NCBI GenBank assembly: GCA_900552955.1
Contig: USBO01000035.1
Location: forward strand, 1-15,014
Origin: an uncultured Alistipes sp.
Lineage (GTDB): Bacteria > Bacteroidota > Bacteroidia > Bacteroidales > Rikenellaceae
DNA length: 15,014 bases
Direction of reading: 5' to 3'
In this document: positions 11,729 through 15,014 of the stretch, in pieces
How the letters are laid out: each line of letters opens with the position of its first letter
Position numbering within the stretch: position 1 is the stretch's first letter
Made by a program: the position numbers and the translations under genes
Notes under the pieces: model-generated
Database searches by the model: none
The model's input: only the letters and a program-made list of their open reading frames with translations
Told to the model about the DNA's origin: nothing

Positions 11729-11748
11729 GTACCCGGCCGCCGGGGTAC
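11729..11748. repeat. Short inverted repeat in the lipoprotein mRNA leader
   Basis: GTACCC (11729-11734) is repeated inverted as GGGTAC (11743-11748) around a GC-rich 8-base centre, just upstream of the lipoprotein start at 11713. In the minus-strand transcript it would form a small leader hairpin 15 bases before the start codon. A role in translation control, or an operator, is possible; chance is also possible. Confidence 0.35.
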
Positions 11749-11814
11749 GTTGATGGAATGGATAGCCGGCACGGCCGAACGGCTATCGTCGGATTCGGTG
11801 TCACAAGACGCAGC

Positions 11815-11847
11815 CAAAGATAACGAAAATCAGCGGGAATCCGCAAA
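11815..11847 (-). promoter_or_regulatory. Promoter candidate of the lipoprotein gene
   Basis: Read on the minus strand, a perfect Bacteroidota -7 box TATCTTTG (consensus TAnnTTTG) occupies 11822-11815. A TTTG -33 box lies at 11847-11844, 21 bases upstream. Transcription would start near 11809 and leave a leader of about 95 bases before the ATG at 11713. Confidence 0.65.
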
Positions 11848-12016
11848 CAAAGATGCTTTTTCGCAAACGATTCATACGAAACGCGTTGCGTATTCGGGTC
11901 GTGCTGCGGTTGCGGGGCCGCGCCGCACGGCCGGGCTGCGGTTGCGCAAAGGGGTATTTCCGTTTTTTTCGGTCTGTTCGTTCGCAGGCCGAAATCAGCT
12001 AAAAATCGTCGTCGGT
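11848..12016. other. Spacer of the divergent intergenic region, no gene seen
   Basis: This is the middle of a 386-base gap (11714-12099) between divergent genes. Both strands have open frames through it, but none has a credible start or a recognisable product. It contains a 12-base exact direct repeat, GCTGCGGTTGCG at 11903-11914 and 11935-11946, within a very GC-rich stretch. This is followed by a T7 run flanked by CCG and CGG (11960-11972). I see no tRNA and no riboswitch that I recognise. Confidence 0.5.
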
Positions 12017-12050
12017 TGTGAGGGGAACCGAACAAATTTACTACCTTTGT
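12017..12050 (+). promoter_or_regulatory. Promoter candidate of the NifU-like/GGGtGRT operon
   Basis: A perfect -7 box TACCTTTG lies at 12043-12050. A TTG at 12017-12019 is a weak -33 candidate, with a 23-base spacer that is slightly longer than usual. Transcription would start near 12055, giving an AT-rich leader of about 45 bases before the ATG at 12100. Confidence 0.68.
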
Positions 12051-12099
12051 GTCGGAATACAGTTACACGTTCAACGAAATTCAATAAAATTTAACGGTT

Positions 12100-12792
12100 A
12101 TGATTTATTCACACGAAGTGCAACAGATGTGTTGCGTTAAGAAGGGTGCAAATCACGAATCCGCACCGATTCCCGAAGAGGGCAAGTGGGTTGTAGCCAA
12201 GGAGATCAAAGACATCTCGGGGTTGACGCACGGCGTGGGCTGGTGCGCGCCGCAGCAGGGTGCCTGCAAGCTGACGCTCAACGTCAAGGACGGCGTCATT
12301 CAGGAGGCGCTCGTCGAGACGATCGGCTGCTCGGGCATGACGCACTCGGCCGCGATGGCGTCGGAGATTCTGCCGGGCAAGACCATCCTCGAGGCGCTCA
12401 ACACCGACCTGGTCTGCGATGCGATTAACTGCGCGATGCGCGAGTTGTTCAAGCAGATCGTCTACGGTCGCACGCAGTCGGCCTTCTCGGAGGGCGGTCT
12501 GGTGATCGGCGCTTCGCTCGAAGACCTGGGCAAGGGTCTGCGCAGCCAGGTGGGCACGATGTTCGGTACGCTGGCCAAGGGTACGCGCTACCTCGAGATG
12601 GCCGAGGGCTACTGCACCCGCATGGCGCTCGATGAGAACGACGAGGTGATCGGCTACGAGTTCGTGCATCTGGGCAAGTTCATGGATTTCGTGAAGAAGG
12701 GCGTCGATCCCAAAGAGGCGCTCGAGAAGGCGAAGGGCTGCTACGGACGTTTCGCCGAGGCCAAGAAATACATCGACCCGCGTCACGAGTAA
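12100..12792 (+). CDS. NifU/IscU-like iron-sulfur scaffold family protein
   Basis: The 230-residue cytoplasmic product resembles the N-terminal NifU/IscU scaffold domain, on which Fe-S clusters are assembled. The core is about residues 45-125: GWCAPQQGACKLTLNV, then VETIGCSGMTHSAAMASEIL, then DLVCDAINCAMREL. Cys77 aligns with the second IscU ligand cysteine (GCGSA in IscU) and Cys106 or Cys111 with the third. The first is Cys49 or Cys56, but the usual Cys-Gly-Asp of IscU is absent. Extra cysteines are a vicinal pair at 11-12, plus 172 and 214. At 230 residues it is much longer than IscU (about 128); the added C-terminal half (about 126-230) is of unknown role. No cysteine desulfurase, chaperone or ferredoxin gene is near, so it is not an ordinary isc or suf locus. 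It is followed 33 bases later by the GGGtGRT gene. Family placement is confident; Fe-S binding is inferred from the fold. Confidence 0.87.
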   Translation: MIYSHEVQQMCCVKKGANHESAPIPEEGKWVVAKEIKDISGLTHGVGWCAPQQGACKLTLNVKDGVIQEALVETIGCSGMTHSAAMASEILPGKTILEALNTDLVCDAINCAMRELFKQIVYGRTQSAFSEGGLVIGASLEDLGKGLRSQVGTMFGTLAKGTRYLEMAEGYCTRMALDENDEVIGYEFVHLGKFMDFVKKGVDPKEALEKAKGCYGRFAEAKKYIDPRHE

Positions 12793-12825
12793 GGAGTGTT
12801 TAACCGAAAAATAAGAGATTGAGAT

Positions 12826-13827
12826 ATGGCAAGTTTGTTTGAAAGCTACGAGCGCAGAATTGATAAAATCAACGCCGTGCTCGCACAGTACGGGATCAAC
12901 GGTGTGGAAGAGGCGAAAGCGATCTGCGCCGAGAAGGGGCTCGATCCCTACAAGACCTGCGAGGAGACGCAGCCGATCTGCTTCGAGAATGCCAAGTGGG
13001 CCTATGTCGTAGGTGCCGCCATCGCTATCAAGAAGGGCTGCACGACCGCTGCCGACGCCGCCGAGGCCATCGGCGAGGGGTTGCAGGCGTTCTGCATCCC
13101 GGGCTCGGTGGCCGACGATCGTAAGGTCGGTATCGGCCACGGTAATCTGGCTGCGCGTCTGCTGCGCGAGGAGACGCAGTGCTTCGCCTTCCTGGCCGGC
13201 CACGAGTCGTTCGCTGCGGCCGAGGGTGCGATCAAGATCGCCGAGATGGCCAACAAGGTGCGCAAGAACCCGCTGCGCGTGATTCTGAACGGTCTGGGCA
13301 AGGACGCTGCGCAGATCATTTCGCGCATCAACGGCTTCACCTACGTGCAGACCAAGTTCGACTACTACACGGGCGAGCTGGCCATCGTCAAGGAGACCCC
13401 CTATTCGACGGGTCTGCGCGGCAAGGTGCGCTGCTACGGCGCCGACGACGTGCGCGAGGGCGTGGCCGTGATGTGGAAGGAGGATGTCGACGTGTCGATC
13501 ACGGGCAACTCGACGAACCCCACCCGCTTCCAGCACCCCGTGGCCGGCACCTACAAGAAGGAACGCGTGCTGGCCGGCAAGAAGTACTTCTCGGTGGCTT
13601 CGGGCGGCGGCACGGGCCGTACGCTGCACCCCGACAATATGGCTGCGGGCCCCGCTTCGTACGGTATGACCGACACGATGGGCCGTATGCACTCAGATGC
13701 TCAGTTCGCAGGTTCGTCGTCGGTTCCCGCACATGTGGAGATGATGGGCTTCCTCGGTATGGGCAACAACCCGATGGTCGGCGCCACGGTGGCCGTGGCC
13801 GTGGCCGTCGAGCAGGCGATGAAATAG
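12826..13827 (+). CDS. GGGtGRT family protein of unknown function
   Basis: The 333-residue product has the signature GGGTGRT at residues 260-266, within SVASGGGTGRTLHPDN, which names the family. No signal peptide or clear membrane segment is visible, so it is probably cytoplasmic. Other glycine-rich stretches that look conserved are GIGHGNLAARLL (102-113) and FLAGHESFAAAEGA (122-135), and the C-terminal part has GFLGMGNNPMVGA (308-320). Seven cysteines are present (34, 45, 52, 72, 90, 119, 203), with Cys45 and Cys52 six residues apart. The glycine-rich loops suggest binding of a nucleotide or another phosphate-bearing ligand, but the signature is not a classical Walker A motif. As far as I recall, the family usually sits next to a NifU-like gene, as it does here, so the two probably act together on an Fe-S or other metal-thiol cofactor. 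That role is an inference; no enzymatic activity is known to me. Confidence 0.88.
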   Translation: MASLFESYERRIDKINAVLAQYGINGVEEAKAICAEKGLDPYKTCEETQPICFENAKWAYVVGAAIAIKKGCTTAADAAEAIGEGLQAFCIPGSVADDRKVGIGHGNLAARLLREETQCFAFLAGHESFAAAEGAIKIAEMANKVRKNPLRVILNGLGKDAAQIISRINGFTYVQTKFDYYTGELAIVKETPYSTGLRGKVRCYGADDVREGVAVMWKEDVDVSITGNSTNPTRFQHPVAGTYKKERVLAGKKYFSVASGGGTGRTLHPDNMAAGPASYGMTDTMGRMHSDAQFAGSSSVPAHVEMMGFLGMGNNPMVGATVAVAVAVEQAMK

Positions 13828-13859
13828 TCGCACGGGCCGCACGGCGGTCCCGATTCCGG

Positions 13860-13898
13860 GCGGAGATGCGCAAGCGGGCGCATCTCCGCTTTTTCTTT
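13860..13898 (+). terminator. Terminator of the NifU-like/GGGtGRT operon
   Basis: A perfect 12-bp stem (arms 13860-13871 and 13878-13889) with a 6-base loop is followed by TTTTTCTTT (13890-13898). It is a strong intrinsic terminator 32 bases after the GGGtGRT stop codon, and it separates this operon from the outer-membrane protein gene that follows. Confidence 0.9.
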
Positions 13899-13937
13899 GC
13901 CCGCTTTTTGCAGCGGACGGACGAAAACGGTACGACG

Positions 13938-14489
13938 ATGAAAAAATCTGTGATTCTTGCGGCGATTCTGCTCGTCGCGCTGCCTGCCGCCGCGCAGCGC
14001 CGTCACCGGCAGGAGCTGTCGGTCTCCTACGGATGGGCCTCGACCTCGACGTGGATCGACCGTTACAGCGATCTGCTCTCCGACATCGTTCCGCATGCGG
14101 CCGGCGACGTCACGGGCTGGGGCGGCGTCACGGTGAGCTATGATCTCTACCTCCTGGCCGGCCTCAGCGCCGGCGCATCGGTGGTCTACTCCTCCAACGA
14201 GCGTAAGTTCGCCGACACGGGCACGAAGATCGACAACCGCTACTGGTCGGTGCTTCCCCATGCGAAGTGGCGGTGGCTGAACCTGCGGGTCGTCACCTTC
14301 TATTCGCGGCTGGGCGCGGGTGTGACCTTCGCGCGTGCGAAGGGGGCCGGAGACAAGGAGTCGGCCACGCAGTTCGCCTTCCAGGTGTCGCCTGTCGGGG
14401 TCGAGGTCGGCGGCCGGCTGGGTGCCTTCGCCGAGGCGGGCGTGGGTGTCTCGGGCAGTCTGATCGTGGGTGCGCGATACCGTTTCTAA
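13938..14489 (+). CDS. Small outer-membrane beta-barrel protein, function unknown
   Basis: The 183-residue product begins with a Sec signal peptide (MKKSVILAAILLVALPAAAQ, probable cleavage before Gln20). The rest alternates aromatic and hydrophobic residues in short strands, such as ELSVSYGWAS, GGVTVSYDLYLLAG, SVVYSS and FAFQVSPVGVEVGGRLG. It ends in ARYRF, a terminal aromatic residue preceded by alternating residues, which is typical of proteins inserted by the BAM machinery. It fits an 8-strand OmpA-like or OmpW-like barrel, but no known family is recognised with confidence. The start at 13938 is the only one giving a signal peptide; the same frame runs open far upstream across the terminator. 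It lies 39 bases after that terminator with no clear promoter of its own, so it may depend on readthrough. Its stop codon overlaps that of the next gene. Confidence 0.8.
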   Translation: MKKSVILAAILLVALPAAAQRRHRQELSVSYGWASTSTWIDRYSDLLSDIVPHAAGDVTGWGGVTVSYDLYLLAGLSAGASVVYSSNERKFADTGTKIDNRYWSVLPHAKWRWLNLRVVTFYSRLGAGVTFARAKGAGDKESATQFAFQVSPVGVEVGGRLGAFAEAGVGVSGSLIVGARYRF

Positions 14490-15014
14490 CGGTCGTCGTC
14501 TGCGGGCCGTTCGGCCTCGAAGAAGGGTTTCATCCGCTGCGGATCGCCCACGGCCCAGATCACGTCGCCTGCGCGGAGCCGTTCGCCGGCCGGCGGGTTC
14601 ATCACCGGCCCTTCGGGGCGTTCGATGCCCAGCACCAGCGCCGAGGCGCGACGACGCACCTCGGCTTCGCCGAGCGTCGTGCCGTCGAGTGCCGACCGTG
14701 CGGGCAGGGTGTGGGAGACGATGCGCAGGGTGGCGGCTGCCTGCTCGTCGCGGCGGCGTTTGCGGGCCGACCGCTGCTCCTCCAATACGCGGTGGAAGGT
14801 GCGGAACTCCTCGTCGGTGCCCACGACCGTAAGCCGGTCGTGGGGGAAGAGCACCGTCGTGCCCTCGGGCAGTTGCAGGCGGCGCTCGTCGCGGCGGATG
14901 GCGACCACCGTCACGCCGTAGCGGCGGCGGAAGTCGATCTCATGCAGCGTCCGGCCCGCGACGACCGACTCGGGCGAGACGCCGAACTCGGCCATGTGGA
15001 GGTTCTCGAAGGGG
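14486..15014 (-). CDS. C-terminal part of a cation:proton antiporter with two RCK_C (TrkA-C) domains (partial)
   Basis: The 5' end of this gene lies beyond the right edge. The visible 175 or so residues begin with PFENLHMAEFGV, so the Met at 14995 is internal and not the true start. Two RCK_C domains follow. The first (visible residues about 7-77) contains GRTLHEIDFRRRYGVTVVAI and HDRLTVVGTDEE. The second (about 93-165) contains LDGTTLGEAEVRRRASALVL and AGDVIWAVGD. Such domains bind small ligands or ions in the cytoplasm and gate attached transporters. In Bacteroidales this arrangement is usual at the end of CPA2-type (Kef/Na+-H+) antiporters, which I infer here because the membrane part is outside the window; a stand-alone TrkA-like regulator is the alternative. 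The linker between the domains is charged and probably helical. The stop TAG overlaps the stop of the convergent barrel gene. Confidence 0.75.
   Translation of the reverse strand, partial: PFENLHMAEFGVSPESVVAGRTLHEIDFRRRYGVTVVAIRRDERRLQLPEGTTVLFPHDRLTVVGTDEEFRTFHRVLEEQRSARKRRRDEQAAATLRIVSHTLPARSALDGTTLGEAEVRRRASALVLGIERPEGPVMNPPAGERLRAGDVIWAVGDPQRMKPFFEAERPADDDR

Noticed and set aside
12791..12796. AAGGAG after the NifU-like stop as a Shine-Dalgarno site for the GGGtGRT gene
   Set aside because: It is 29 bases before the ATG, too far for normal SD use. It overlaps the stop codon and is better seen as part of the shared junction sequence.
12109..13692. A 527-codon minus-strand open frame opposite the NifU-like and GGGtGRT genes
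   Set aside because: It is the antisense shadow of two well-recognised plus-strand genes and its composition is that of a mirrored frame.

Overview
The window reads as chromosomal DNA of a GC-rich member of the Bacteroidota, most likely a Bacteroidales species close to Alistipes (Rikenellaceae). I infer this from four things. RpoB, RpoC and the ribosomal proteins have Bacteroidales-type sequences. Promoter candidates fit the Bacteroidota consensus TAnnTTTG. Most starts sit behind A-rich leaders rather than Shine-Dalgarno sites. There is a lipoprotein with BACON-like domains and an acidic stretch after its lipid-anchor cysteine. The genus is an inference from protein recall and base composition; no search was run.

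Layout. Positions 1-9445 hold the conserved rplJ-rplL-rpoB-rpoC cluster (L10, L7/L12 and the beta and beta' subunits of RNA polymerase), all on the + strand. The 232-base rplL-rpoB gap contains a strong terminator-like hairpin, a probable attenuator that sets the ratio of ribosomal protein to polymerase. A perfect 18-bp hairpin closes the cluster. Two minus-strand genes follow. One is a HAD-family phosphatase (9469-10128). The other is a surface lipoprotein with two BACON-like domains and a YD-repeat-like C-terminal part (10223-11713), with a nine-G tract inside its coding sequence. A 386-base divergent gap (11714-12099) carries one promoter candidate facing each way.

Positions 12100-13827 hold a compact two-gene operon: a NifU/IscU-like scaffold protein followed by a GGGtGRT-family protein. 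It has its own promoter candidate and a strong terminator. The pairing recurs in anaerobes, but to my knowledge its biochemistry is unknown, so this is the best candidate here for an undescribed system. The window ends with a small outer-membrane beta-barrel protein (13938-14489) and the C-terminal part of a probable cation:proton antiporter with two RCK_C (TrkA-C) domains on the minus strand. These two genes converge with their stop codons overlapping.

How the parts relate: the first 9.4 kb is core transcription and translation machinery made as one unit. The rest is a set of small independent units (phosphatase, surface lipoprotein, Fe-S-type two-gene operon, envelope barrel, ion transporter). 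Hairpins separate most of them, and I see no pathway linking them. I found no tRNA or rRNA gene, CRISPR array, insertion sequence or phage gene.
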